DNA of 64,000 bases from CBDIDH01 sp965277595. Its GTDB lineage: Bacteria; Planctomycetota; Planctomycetia; Isosphaerales; Isosphaeraceae. Both the position numbers and the translations under genes were made by a program. Shown in pieces: positions 9,901-17,891 of the stretch. The notes beneath the pieces are model-generated. The model did no database searches. It was not told the origin of the DNA and saw nothing but the letters and a program-made list of their open reading frames with translations. The first letter of the stretch is position 1; the number at the start of each line of letters is the position of its first letter. The stretch is from contig CBDIDH010000002.1 in assembly GCA_965277595.1 (NCBI GenBank), positions 1,612,001 through 1,676,000 on the forward strand, given 5' to 3'.

Positions 9901-10192
9901 CGGGGTGAAAGGCGAGTTTCATCAGGGCCATGCCCTGAATGTTCTTCGATTCGACGTGATGGATTCCCGCGATATATAAGAAGTGATACTCGTAATAGTT
10001 GGCGATCAAGCCTTCCATCTGCGCGGGGTCCATGCCGCCGAAGGGCTGAGCGACATAGATGACGGGGAGGTTGAGGTTCGGAAAAATATCGATCGGCATC
10101 CGCGCCAGCGCCAGCCCGCTTGCCAGGGCGATGGCAACGACCCCCACCATCACCGTGAATGGCCTTCGGAGCGCGAAGACGATCGGATTCAT
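6941..10192 (-). CDS. RND efflux pump, inner-membrane permease
   Basis: A protein of 1083 residues, the size of AcrB/HAE-type pumps, with the family start (RRPFTVMVGVVAIALASGLA), two large periplasmic loops and two transmembrane blocks. It is the first gene of a pump-adaptor-TolC operon. In AcrB the proton relay is Asp407, Asp408 and Lys940. Here the helix reads GILVDEATVEIENIH (Asp400, Glu401), and the partner helix reads GVAVANAILLV, with Ala where Lys940 is expected. It therefore belongs to a divergent branch and its coupling ion or relay may differ. Substrate is unknown. The gap upstream holds a heptad element. Confidence 0.93.
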   Translation of the reverse strand: MNPIVFALRRPFTVMVGVVAIALASGLALARMPIDIFPNLNLPVIYVAQPFGGMDPAQMEGLIANYYEYHFLYIAGIHHVESKNIQGMALMKLAFHPGTNMAQAMAETIGYVTRSRAFMPPGTVSPFITRFDAGSVPVGYLVLSSETRSIGEIQDQALFKVRPMFASLPGVSAPPPFGGSQRTVVVRVDPDRLRSYKVSPDEVLKALTTGNVISPSGNLRIGDEMPIVPVNSLVKQVDELKTIPIRPGVSPTVYLRDLATVQDASDVTTGYALVNGRRAVYILVTKRADASTLSVVKNVRAALPTMQAVLPDDIHVSFAFDQSPTVTNAMTSLATEGLLGALLTGLMVFVFLRDWRSALVVVLNIPFAISGALVALWLTGQTINLMTLGGLALAIGILVDEATVEIENIHARMQETDNLARAVRQGNLDTAVPRLLAMLCILAVFIPSVFMQGAAQALFAPLSLAVGFAMVSSYLLSSTFVPVLSVWLLRASRRDVGPSRFERFARAYGRRLEPIVRLRGIVVPVYLAVSAVLIFGLGRGLGMEIFPRVDAGRFQVRIKAPTGTRIEKTEQIARAALEAIRKEVGAQGVEISVGYVGLIPSSYPINAIYQWTGGPEDVRLRVALRRGSRVDVEGLTQRLRARLGREMPGAQFSFEPADIVSEVMSFGSPTPVEVAITGSNFSDDRAFAAKVRDELAKIPALRDLQYAQALDYPTVAVAIDREKAGISGVTVDEIARSLVTATSSSRFVVPNYWPDPKTGIGYQVQVEIPIALMDSARQVETLPIPRSGGPSLLLRDVASVRRGTMPGEIDRYNMKRSISLTANIAGEDLGRVARQVARAIERAGTPPKGVSVEVRGQIAPMQEMLSGLSIGLVMAVVVILLLLIANFQSARLAVVTLSTVPAVVSGVVVMLWISGTTINIQSFNGSIMAVGVAVANAILLVTFAERQRRVDAIDHEGGSRAARGAIVGARGRLRPILMTSCAMSAGMMPLALGWGEGGAQSAPLGRAVIGGLIAATIATLGVLPAVFALVQGGVGRASASMDPDDPESRYFVRSVANRAVSANGDVSEAEPPHKGDPHPSGIH

Positions 10193-10409
10193 TTGCGAAA
10201 ACGCCTCTTCCCATCAAACACCGACGATCGATCGATTCTGACCTCCATTCTACCGAGGTTGGACGCGTACCGCCCCTTCGCGTCCGAACAGGAGCATTGC
10301 AAAGTCCCGATGACCGAGGACCAATGGCCGATAAATTCCACCATTTGGACATTGGACATTGGTCATTGAGGAGAGAGACTTTGCCATCCTCGCGCGCGTC
10401 CGAAAGGGT
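10193..10409. repeat. gap with heptad element, subfamily B (copy 3, 10299-10384)
   Basis: This gap separates the beta-helix gene stop (10410) from the pump start (10192). It holds an element bounded by GCAAAGTC at 10299-10306 and its inverse GACTTTGC at 10377-10384. The left arm reads CGATGACCGAGGACCAATGG and the right arm TTGGACATTGGACATTGGTC, so the heptad variant here is ATTGGAC. The same GCAAAGTC end is seen at 31627 and 18972. Promoter signals for the efflux operon could not be assigned. Confidence 0.75.
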
Positions 10410-12263
10410 TCACCGCCGCCGCGTCGCGCTGCGCGCGGGCTTGCCGTCATTGTTGTCGGTGTCGGGTTGCGCCTCGCCGAACTCGGCGACGGTCTGGCGC
10501 ATGGCTCCGGCGGGAGAATTGGCGTAAACGCGAGCGCCGAGGGTGTTGATGACGTGGCTGATCTCGCTGCCGGGCTGACCGCTCAGCCAGATTGACGTCA
10601 TGTGATGAAGCTTGATCCCCTTCGCGACCGGGGCTTCGATCCCGCGCTCGGCCCGCGCGGGGGCATCGCGAAAGAAGCAGTAAACGCCGAGGCCCCAGGC
10701 TTCGTGACGGGTGACCGAGTCGGCCACCTTATAAGAGGCGTAGCCGTTCAACGTGCCGTGGCTCATCCAGGCCGATTGCGTGGGCACGTCATACGGCATC
10801 TCCGACTGATAGAAGTAAACGCGGCCTCCGTTGCCGTTCCAGAGGGTCTGATATTCCTCGTGATGCTCGTTGAAGAGGCCGTAAATCGTCACGTCCCGAC
10901 CGTTCACGACCAGGCCGTTCTTGGTCGGATTGGTCGTCCAGTCGGCCCCCGCGCCGTGGTCGGCGCGCCAGAGCCAGACTTGATCGGCGACGACGTGGTT
11001 GCTGTTGATCGTGATGCCCACGTCGTTCTTGCCAGGCGTCGCGCCGCCGGTCCGCACGGTGAGATCATAAAGGAACGTGGGATTCTTCGCGTGATCGCTC
11101 GCGCTGGTTCCTACAGGGCCGACTTCGAGAAGCGTGGGCGACTTGACCTCGCCCGCGTCGAGGATCAGGCCGGCGATCGTCACGCCGTCGACATCGGCCA
11201 CCGAGATCGCCGGCTTGCCCGTCTTCGGCACGATCGAAGGGACGCCAAGGCCAAGGATCATCGTGTCGGCCCGGCTGACCTTGAGCGGCTCGTCGAGCAT
11301 GTAATGGCCCGGCGTGAAGAGGATATGCTTGCCCGAGGCGAGCGCCGCGTTGAGCGCCGAGGCGCTCGCGGTTTTCGGCTCCGCGATCAAGAACGCATCG
11401 ATCGAGACCGACGTGCCGGGGGTTGACCCCCTGGCCCAGCTTACCCCTTGCCTGTTGGTTTGCAGCGCGGGCTTGAAAACGGCGAAATGCCCCGAGCCGT
11501 CGAGGTAAAGATAAGGCTTCTCGCGGATGATCGGCGTCTCGGTCACGACGGTATAGGGCGGGTCGGGAAAGCCGTCGGCCCGGACGTTCGAGCAGCCGAC
11601 GAAGACCATGTTCCAGACCCCGTTGGTCCACTCAGACCACGTGCTGTTCCGCGAAATCCACTGTTGCTGAGACGCCGGGACGACCTTGCCGTCAACGATC
11701 GAATCGGCGAGAAAGCCGCCGCTGGCCCAGCCGGCGTTCCACTTCTCATCGAAGTCAAAGAGGTGCAGTTCTCCCTTGACGTGGAGCCGACGCAACGGCG
11801 CCGCCTGCGAGACGGCTATGCGGGTCACCCCCTTGCTCGCCGTCGGCGTGACCGCGAAATTCTCAAGCGACCGCCAGAAATTGCAGGTTGCGTTGGCGGC
11901 GGCCATCCACTTCGCGTTCACGTTCACGCCGCCGTTGATCCGAACATCGTCGGGGTTCTTTCCCAGGCCGGCCACCTGCGTGTAAAAGCCGACGTTGAAG
12001 GTCACGTCGTAGTCGCCCGGCCTGAACAGCAGCGCGAAGCGCTCGGGACCGAACTGGTTCGACTCCATCTTCGAGAAGACGTTCATCGCCGCCTTTTGAA
12101 CGCCCGCGGCGGGCATGCTCGGATCGAAAACATAAACATTCGGGCCGAAGATTGTCGCGTTCGCCGCGGCGATCTCTCCGCCCGGGGCAACCCCCGGCGC
12201 GATCGCGGAAAGCGCCGCCACGGCCGCGACCGCGAACCCCCTTCGACAAGGTTTCCTGGTCAT
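10410..12263 (-). CDS. secreted right-handed beta-helix protein (pectate-lyase-like fold)
   Basis: A protein of 617 residues with a Sec signal peptide (RRGFAVAAVAALSAIAPGVAPGGE). It has the repeated short beta-strand pattern of right-handed parallel beta-helices (FTPGHYMLDEPLKVSRADTMILGLG, ADVDGVTIAGLILDAGE, NGLVVNGRDVTIYGLFNEHH). Similar proteins are often labelled adenylyl cyclase or coagulation factor 5/8 protein in databases, which the sequence here does not support. The layout resembles GH55/pectate-lyase-superfamily enzymes, so a polysaccharide-active role outside the cell is the best guess, but catalytic residues cannot be assigned. The tail is Arg-rich. Confidence 0.75.
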   Translation of the reverse strand: MTRKPCRRGFAVAAVAALSAIAPGVAPGGEIAAANATIFGPNVYVFDPSMPAAGVQKAAMNVFSKMESNQFGPERFALLFRPGDYDVTFNVGFYTQVAGLGKNPDDVRINGGVNVNAKWMAAANATCNFWRSLENFAVTPTASKGVTRIAVSQAAPLRRLHVKGELHLFDFDEKWNAGWASGGFLADSIVDGKVVPASQQQWISRNSTWSEWTNGVWNMVFVGCSNVRADGFPDPPYTVVTETPIIREKPYLYLDGSGHFAVFKPALQTNRQGVSWARGSTPGTSVSIDAFLIAEPKTASASALNAALASGKHILFTPGHYMLDEPLKVSRADTMILGLGVPSIVPKTGKPAISVADVDGVTIAGLILDAGEVKSPTLLEVGPVGTSASDHAKNPTFLYDLTVRTGGATPGKNDVGITINSNHVVADQVWLWRADHGAGADWTTNPTKNGLVVNGRDVTIYGLFNEHHEEYQTLWNGNGGRVYFYQSEMPYDVPTQSAWMSHGTLNGYASYKVADSVTRHEAWGLGVYCFFRDAPARAERGIEAPVAKGIKLHHMTSIWLSGQPGSEISHVINTLGARVYANSPAGAMRQTVAEFGEAQPDTDNNDGKPARSATRRR

Positions 12264-12374
12264 CCGCGGAAGCTCCTGGAGTGAGGCGAAACGCGCGCCA
12301 AGATCCTCGGTTCAAGGCGGCCTTACCCCGCATTGGACACACTTCGCGGCCCGGTGTCCATATTCCACTTTTTC

Positions 12375-12476
12375 ATGACCGATGACCGATGACCGAGGAC
12401 CGAGGACCGATGACCGAGGACCGATGACCGATGACCGAGGACCGATGAATTCCGCGATTGGGCCATCGGTCATTCC
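12375..12476. repeat. heptad-repeat element (copy 4)
   Basis: A long left arm of GACCGATGACC / GACCGAGGACC heptads runs from 12375 to about 12448. The loop is GAATTCCGCGATTGGGC and the short right arm is CATCGGTCATTCC. The kinase gene at 12470 uses the TGA within the right arm as its stop codon. The element fills most of the gap between the kinase and the beta-helix gene. Confidence 0.85.
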
Positions 12477-14923
12477 GGAGGCGGCGGCGGGCCGTCGTCG
12501 GACGTCGGAGAATCGTCCGCCTGGCGCGTCATCGCAAGGGCGTGGTTGGATTCGCCGAGCTTCTCGAAAAGCTGGGCCAGGTTTTCCAGGTGAACGGTCG
12601 CCATCGAGGTCGGCCCTCGGGCCGATCGGGTGGCGATGAGGTCGGCCGCGGCCTCGTCAAGCAAGGCGACGGCCTCGTCGCGGTGGCCGCCGCTCAGCTT
12701 CAGATCGGCCAGGTTCTCGCGGATCATCGCCCGATCGAGAAGAGCGCGGAAGGGCCGCGGTGCTCGGTCGATCAGCGCTCCGCCCTGGGCAATCGCCCGG
12801 CGATAGCAAGTTTCGGCCTCGGCAAGGCGACCGAGCAGTTGCCAGACCGCGCCGAGCTTCGCGTGAACGTGAACCTGCGACTGGGCATAAGTCAGGTCGT
12901 CGGGCGTCTCGGCCACAAGCCCGTCAATCAGGTCGCGGGCACGGACGAACCGCGTTTCCAGCAGCGTGAGAGCCGACTCGGGGGCCGACCAGGGGTCGGA
13001 CATGAGAACCGTCTCGACCAGCCTGGCCCGGTACGACGGCTCGGCCGGGTACGCCGCGACCAGCCCCTCGAAGATCTCAACCGCTCGCGCATTGGCCGTT
13101 TCCGACGCCTCGGCCTGCCCGAGCCGTTCATAAAGCGAGCCGACCCGCCGATACGCCGTCGCGGCCTCCCCTTGAAGCTTCGGATTCGTCGCGTTCTGCC
13201 TGGCGAAGCGATCATAAAACGAGAGAACGGTCTTGAGCAGTTCGGTCTCCGCGACCGACCTTGCTCCCCCGGGCCTTCCGCCGCCCGGCCCGAAGTGATC
13301 GCCCTCGCCGCCTGGTCCTGGTCCGTGATGTCCGCGACCGCGCGGGCCGCCGTCGTCATCGGGAGGCGGCGGCGGAGGACCGCCGTCCCTCCCCGCGCCT
13401 GGGCCGCGATCGCCTGGCGGGGGCGGGGGCGGACCGTCGCCGAAGGGATCGCCACCGGGTCCGCCGGGGCCTCCGCCAGGTCCGCCAGGTCCACCGGGTC
13501 CATCGCCTCGAAGACGTCGGGTCACCCCACCGAACCGGCCGGGAGGGGGATCAACGAGCGTTTCGTGGGGTGTCAGCTTGTCAAAAAGCGCCGCGAAGAC
13601 GTCGAGCGAGAGGGCGACGTTTTGCTCGGCGCGGCGGGTCGCGCGTTCGGCCTCGCCTCGACGTCTTGATTCGCTTTCCAGCGCCTGGGTGGTGATCGCA
13701 TAGCCGACCCAGCCGACGACCGCCGCCACGAAGACCGCCAGGGCCGCCGTGGCGGAGAGAGCCGCGGTCGCCCGGTTTCGCCGAGCCCAACGCCAGCCAC
13801 GCTCAAAGAGACTGACCGGTCGGGCGCGGATCGGCCGGTCGTCGAGGAAGCGTTGCAGGTCGTCGGCGAGAGCGCCGGCGGTCGGGTAGCGGTGGTTTGG
13901 CTCGCGGGCCGTGGCCTTCAGAACAATCGTTTCCATGTCGCGGGGAATCGTCGGATCGAGCCGTCTTGGCCGGATCGGCTCGCGCTCGCTGACGTGCTTG
14001 AGCAACTCGCTCGGCGAGAGGTCGCCAAAGGGCGCGGCCAGGGTCAGCATCTCGTAAAGGGTTAGGCCCAGGCTATACACATCGCTTCGCTCGTCGGAGA
14101 CGCCGCGAAGGGCCTCGGGCGCGAGGTAGCGCAGCGTGCCGATCACGTCGCCCGAGGCGGTCAGGTCATCTTGCCCGGTCAGCTTCGCCAGGCCGAAGTC
14201 GGTCACCCAGACGCACTGCTGATCGTCAACCAGAAGGTTCGCGGGCTTGATGTCTCGGTGCAAGATGCCCTGTTCGTGCGCGTATTGAAGCGCCCCGGCC
14301 GCCTGCCGGCCCAGACCGGCGACGAACCGCCAGTGATCGGCGGACTGATCGGGTCCGGCGTGCCGCCAGGTTCCCAGCAGGGCATCGAGCCCGGAGCCGG
14401 GAATGTACTGCATGACGTAATACGGCAGGCCGCCGTCCTCGCCCGCGCCGAAGATCGGCACGACGTGCGCGTGATGGAGCCGGGCCACCGCCCGCGTCTC
14501 GCGCTGAAACCGGAGCAACCGCCTGGCGTCAAGGTGGACGTGATGAATGACCTTGATCGCGACGTGGCGGCCGAGCGATTCCTGAACAGCCTCGTAAACG
14601 ACCCCCATGCCCCCCCGGCCCAGCTCGCGGACGACCCGGAACTCGCCAATGCGCTCGGGAAGGCCCCGGCTCTCGCCTCCGCCCTTCGCGGCCGGCGCTG
14701 ATTTCAGCCCTTCAATCAGGGCGACCGTCGGCAGGAACTTGCGAATCCGGTCGGCGTGCTCGGGATACCTCGCCTCGAACTCGGAGATCAAGGGGGTCTC
14801 GCCCTGTCGCTTCCGGGCGATGAACTCCTCGGCGAGGCGATCGAGGAGGTCGCCACCGGCATCGGTCAAGGTCCCGGTCCGGTCAAGGTCGAGGTCGTTG
14901 TCGTCGACCATGCGGTCGCTCAT
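12470..14923 (-). CDS. Hanks-type Ser/Thr protein kinase with Pro/Gly-rich insert and helical (TPR-like) tail
   Basis: A protein of 817 residues. A short N-terminal region precedes the kinase domain: glycine loop GRGGMGVVYEA from 102, Lys124, catalytic HRDIKPANLL from 222, DFG at 242-244, and ALRGVSDERSDVYSLG for the APE/subdomain IX part. One transmembrane helix lies at about 385-410. Beyond it is a strongly Pro/Gly-rich linker (about 460-540) and then a helical region with TPR-like repeats to the end. Its ATG overlaps the stop of the sigma factor gene by 4 bp, so the two are coupled. Such ECF sigma-kinase pairs are a known planctomycete arrangement, in which the kinase is thought to control or sense for the sigma factor. 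The stop codon lies in a repeat element. Confidence 0.95.
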   Translation of the reverse strand: MSDRMVDDNDLDLDRTGTLTDAGGDLLDRLAEEFIARKRQGETPLISEFEARYPEHADRIRKFLPTVALIEGLKSAPAAKGGGESRGLPERIGEFRVVRELGRGGMGVVYEAVQESLGRHVAIKVIHHVHLDARRLLRFQRETRAVARLHHAHVVPIFGAGEDGGLPYYVMQYIPGSGLDALLGTWRHAGPDQSADHWRFVAGLGRQAAGALQYAHEQGILHRDIKPANLLVDDQQCVWVTDFGLAKLTGQDDLTASGDVIGTLRYLAPEALRGVSDERSDVYSLGLTLYEMLTLAAPFGDLSPSELLKHVSEREPIRPRRLDPTIPRDMETIVLKATAREPNHRYPTAGALADDLQRFLDDRPIRARPVSLFERGWRWARRNRATAALSATAALAVFVAAVVGWVGYAITTQALESESRRRGEAERATRRAEQNVALSLDVFAALFDKLTPHETLVDPPPGRFGGVTRRLRGDGPGGPGGPGGGPGGPGGDPFGDGPPPPPPGDRGPGAGRDGGPPPPPPDDDGGPRGRGHHGPGPGGEGDHFGPGGGRPGGARSVAETELLKTVLSFYDRFARQNATNPKLQGEAATAYRRVGSLYERLGQAEASETANARAVEIFEGLVAAYPAEPSYRARLVETVLMSDPWSAPESALTLLETRFVRARDLIDGLVAETPDDLTYAQSQVHVHAKLGAVWQLLGRLAEAETCYRRAIAQGGALIDRAPRPFRALLDRAMIRENLADLKLSGGHRDEAVALLDEAAADLIATRSARGPTSMATVHLENLAQLFEKLGESNHALAMTRQADDSPTSDDGPPPPPE

Positions 14924-15558
14924 CGGGTGTCTCCTTCGGAATGGTCCGACCCTTCCAACGCCTCTTTGAGCCGCTCAATGGCCCGGACGTACCGCTTGCT
15001 CGCCGCGCTTGACCGAATCCCGAGCGCCGCGGCGACTTCCTGGTTGCTCAACTCTTCAAAGTGCCGCATCGCCAGGACCTCGCGATCGGTCGGATCAAGG
15101 CGGTCGAGCATTTCGCGGATTCTGCCTTTGAGTTCCTGACGTTCGGCCGCGAAGCTCGGCGAGGTGACATCGCCCATCAACTCGGCCATTCGTTCCGAGC
15201 TGACCTCGATCGAATCATTACCGTTGATGCGAACTTCGCGTCCGGCGTCGCGTCCGGCTGCGCCAAGGTGCTGGCGATGGACATCAATGAGCCGCTGCAC
15301 GGTCACCGTTCTGAGCCAGATGAAGAACGGGACGTCGGGATCGGCCTGGAAGTGCGGCAGGCGCTTCAAGGCATCGATGTAAGCCTCTTGCAAGACGTCC
15401 GATGCCGAGACCCGGCCTCGAAGCCGCGCGTCGAGCCGGAAATCCACCATCCGGCGAAGCCGTCCCTGGTGTCGCGAGAAGAGCGCGGCGAGGGCGTGCG
15501 GATTCCCCTTCCGCAGGTCGTCAACCGCCGACTGATCGTCGCTCTCATGAGTCGTCAT
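14920..15558 (-). CDS. ECF-type RNA polymerase sigma factor, kinase-linked
   Basis: A protein of 212 residues. Region 2 is recognised by VSASDVLQEAYIDALKRLPHF and PFFIWLRTVTVQRLIDVHRQH, and region 4 by LDRLDPTDREVLAMRHFEELSNQEVAAALGIRSSAASKRYVRAIERLK. The start at 15558 is chosen because upstream of it the frame runs through a repeat element and has low-complexity content. No separate anti-sigma factor gene is present; the overlapping kinase gene downstream is the likely partner. Together they form a signalling unit, with a second one at 47.1 kb. Confidence 0.93.
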   Translation of the reverse strand: MTTHESDDQSAVDDLRKGNPHALAALFSRHQGRLRRMVDFRLDARLRGRVSASDVLQEAYIDALKRLPHFQADPDVPFFIWLRTVTVQRLIDVHRQHLGAAGRDAGREVRINGNDSIEVSSERMAELMGDVTSPSFAAERQELKGRIREMLDRLDPTDREVLAMRHFEELSNQEVAAALGIRSSAASKRYVRAIERLKEALEGSDHSEGDTR

Positions 15559-15940
15559 GGCGGGCGCGGTCCGTGATCCAGAAGACGGGCCAGAGATCTT
15601 TCGATCATAAAGGGATCGGCATCCTTCAGCAACCGATCCGGCCCGTTGTTTCCGAGAACGTGACCGCGAGTTCAGCGACATCTCTTGCTTGTGCCTTCGT
15701 CTTTTGCTCGTTCGTCTGAGCCGCATTTCCTTGGGAAGATCCACACCCTTCCTCCCAAAGAAATCCCCGCGAGCGGCGCAGAGCGCGCGCAAAACCCCCC
15801 AGAATCCCGATAAAGACCGAGATCCGCCTAAGAAGGACCGATGACCGATGGCGGGAGATTCCCCTGCAAGGGCTTCGCCCCGGACTTTATCCCGAGTTTT
15901 TCGCTCGGTCATCGGTCATCGGTCATCATCGGAAACGTCT
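15559..15940. repeat. gap with heptad element (copy 5, 15836-15935)
   Basis: The gap between leuA and the sigma gene. From 15836 it holds GACCGATGACCGATGG, then a spacer containing CTGCAAGGGCTTCGCCCCGG, then GCTCGGTCATCGGTCATCGG ending at about 15935, six bases before the leuA stop. The remaining 270 bp upstream of the sigma gene must contain its promoter, but no match can be assigned with confidence. Confidence 0.75.
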
Positions 15941-17527
15941 TCAGGCCCCGGCGCCGGGGCGGCCGATGACCTCGCGGGGATGGTCGCGTTCGCGGCGGGC
16001 ATAAATGGCGTTCACGGCGTTGAGATACGCTTCGGCCGAGGCTTCGATGATGTCGGTCGACGCGGCCCGGCCGCGGAAGGTGCGGTCGTCGCTCTCCACC
16101 TCAAGTTCGAGCGAGACCTCACCCTGAGCATCCTTGCCGGACGTCACGCCCCGAACGCCGAACTCCTTGAGGTTCGCCGTGATTCCGGTCACGCGCTCGA
16201 CCGCCTTGAAAATCGCGTCGACGGGGCCGTCGCCAATCGCCGCGTCTTGCACAAGCTGGCCGTCGGGACGGCGGATCGAGACCGTCGCCGTCGGCGTGAC
16301 GCTCGTGCCGGCGGTCGTGTGCAGGCTGACGAGTGACCAGTGCGCGGGAACCTTCTGAATGTGCTTCTCGATCAGGACAATCAAATCGTCGTCGAAGACC
16401 TCTTTCTTCTTGTCGGCGAGTGCCTTGAAGTCGTTGAAGAGGGTTTCCGCCTGCTCGTCGTTGAGGTGATAGCCCAGCTCCTTGACGCGATCGCGCAGGG
16501 CGTGGCGGCCCGAGTGCTTGCCGAGAACCAGGTCAGTCTTGGGCACGCCGACCTCTTCGGGACGCATGATCTCGTACGTTGAACGCTCCTTGAGCATGCC
16601 GTCCTGGTGAATGCCCGACTCGTGCGCGAAGGCGTTCCGGCCGACAATCGCCTTGTTCCGCTGAACCACCAGGCCGGTCACCGTCGAGACCATCCGGCTG
16701 ACCGGATAGAGGCGCTCGGTCTTGATGTTGGTCGTCAGGCCGTAATAGTCGAACCGGGTTTTCAGGGCCATGACAACCTCTTCAAGCGCCGCGTTCCCCG
16801 CGCGTTCGCCGAGGCCGTTGATCGTGCATTCAACCTGCCGGGCACCGGCCTCGCAACCGGCGAGGCTGTTGGCGACGGCCATGCCGAGGTCGTCGTGACA
16901 GTGCGTGCTGATCACCGCGCGGTCGATTCCCTTGACCCGTTCGCGAAGGGTGCGGATCACCTGGGCGTACTGGCTGGGCGTGGCATAGCCGACGGTGTCG
17001 GGAATGTTCACGGTCGTGGCGCCGGCGTCGATCGCCGCGGCGACGACGTCGCAGAGAAAGTCAATCTCGGTCCGCGCCGCGTCTTCGGGACTGAACTCGA
17101 CATCGGCGCAAACCCCCTTCGCCTGGCGAACGCTCGCCACGGCGCGTTCAATGACCTGGTCGCGGGTCATCTTCAGCTTGTGCTCGCGATGAATGGCCGA
17201 AGTGGCGAGAAAGACGTGAATCCGAGGGCTCTGGGCATACTTCAAGGCATCCCAGGCGCGTTCGATATCGCGTTCATTGCAGCGAGCGAGGCCGCAGACG
17301 GTTGACCCGGTGACCTCGGCGGCAATGGCGCGAACGGCCTCGAAGTCGCCCGGCGAGGCGATCGGAAAACCCGCCTCGATGATGTCGACACCAAGGCCGG
17401 CAAGGGCTCGGGCCACCTCGACCTTTTCGGCGATGTTCATGCTCGCGCCGGGCGATTGCTCGCCGTCGCGCAGCGTGGTGTCGAAGATTCGGATCCGCTT
17501 GTCAGCGTCGGGGTTCGCGTCGGTCAT
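15941..17527 (-). CDS. leuA: 2-isopropylmalate synthase
   Basis: A protein of 528 residues, the usual length for LeuA. It condenses acetyl-CoA with 2-oxoisovalerate in the first step of leucine synthesis. The HMGL-like barrel starts with RIFDTTLRDGEQSPGASM. Metal ligands are visible in STHCHDDLGMA, and the family signature is NGLGERAGNAALEEV. The C-terminal third is the LeuA dimer/regulatory domain (EFGVRGVTSGKDAQGEV) that gives leucine feedback. No signal peptide; cytoplasmic. A strong hairpin and a Val/Leu-rich short frame lie upstream, which may mean attenuation. It follows trpS on the same strand but 365 bp away. Confidence 0.97.
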   Translation of the reverse strand: MTDANPDADKRIRIFDTTLRDGEQSPGASMNIAEKVEVARALAGLGVDIIEAGFPIASPGDFEAVRAIAAEVTGSTVCGLARCNERDIERAWDALKYAQSPRIHVFLATSAIHREHKLKMTRDQVIERAVASVRQAKGVCADVEFSPEDAARTEIDFLCDVVAAAIDAGATTVNIPDTVGYATPSQYAQVIRTLRERVKGIDRAVISTHCHDDLGMAVANSLAGCEAGARQVECTINGLGERAGNAALEEVVMALKTRFDYYGLTTNIKTERLYPVSRMVSTVTGLVVQRNKAIVGRNAFAHESGIHQDGMLKERSTYEIMRPEEVGVPKTDLVLGKHSGRHALRDRVKELGYHLNDEQAETLFNDFKALADKKKEVFDDDLIVLIEKHIQKVPAHWSLVSLHTTAGTSVTPTATVSIRRPDGQLVQDAAIGDGPVDAIFKAVERVTGITANLKEFGVRGVTSGKDAQGEVSLELEVESDDRTFRGRAASTDIIEASAEAYLNAVNAIYARRERDHPREVIGRPGAGA

Positions 17528-17574
17528 GACGGGTCCTTGGTTCTGGCGTCCACTTCGGTTCGAATGGAGGATAA

Positions 17575-17727
17575 TCAGACTGGCTGGCTGATGCCCTCAC
17601 GACCGACGGCCTTCGGAAACAACAAAGCCCCGAGATCCGCCGGTCGGTCCGGGCGGGTCTCGGGGCTTTGTCCGTGTTTCGTTCGTTCGCGTGTCGGCGA
17701 CGTTAGAACGACGAGCCCCAAGACCAC
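17575..17727 (-). promoter_or_regulatory. candidate leuA leader: Val/Leu-rich short frame and hairpin
   Basis: Between trpS and leuA, reading on the minus strand, a frame that could start at GTG 17727 begins V-V-L-G-L-V-V-L. About 53 bp on, two 20-base inverted arms at 17652-17671 and 17622-17641, with a 10-base loop, form a hairpin that differs from perfect by one position. The minus-strand transcript after it reads CTTTGTTGTTTCC, a modest U-rich run. The short frame passes through the hairpin and ends at 17575, 47 bp before leuA. This could be a leucine-responsive attenuator, or simply the trpS terminator. No good ribosome site was seen for the short frame. Confidence 0.4.
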
Positions 17728-17891
17728 ACCCGGCCGGTAAGGCCGAGGGTCAGAGCAAGTCGAAGGATCGCCAGGGACCGTCGCATTTGCGGAAGGCTCC
17801 GATCCATTGCGCACGGGCACACACGCCGTTCTCTTCGATTGTAAGCAGCGGGCCGGCGAAGTCAACCACTGAGACCTTCTTCACGGTCGAT

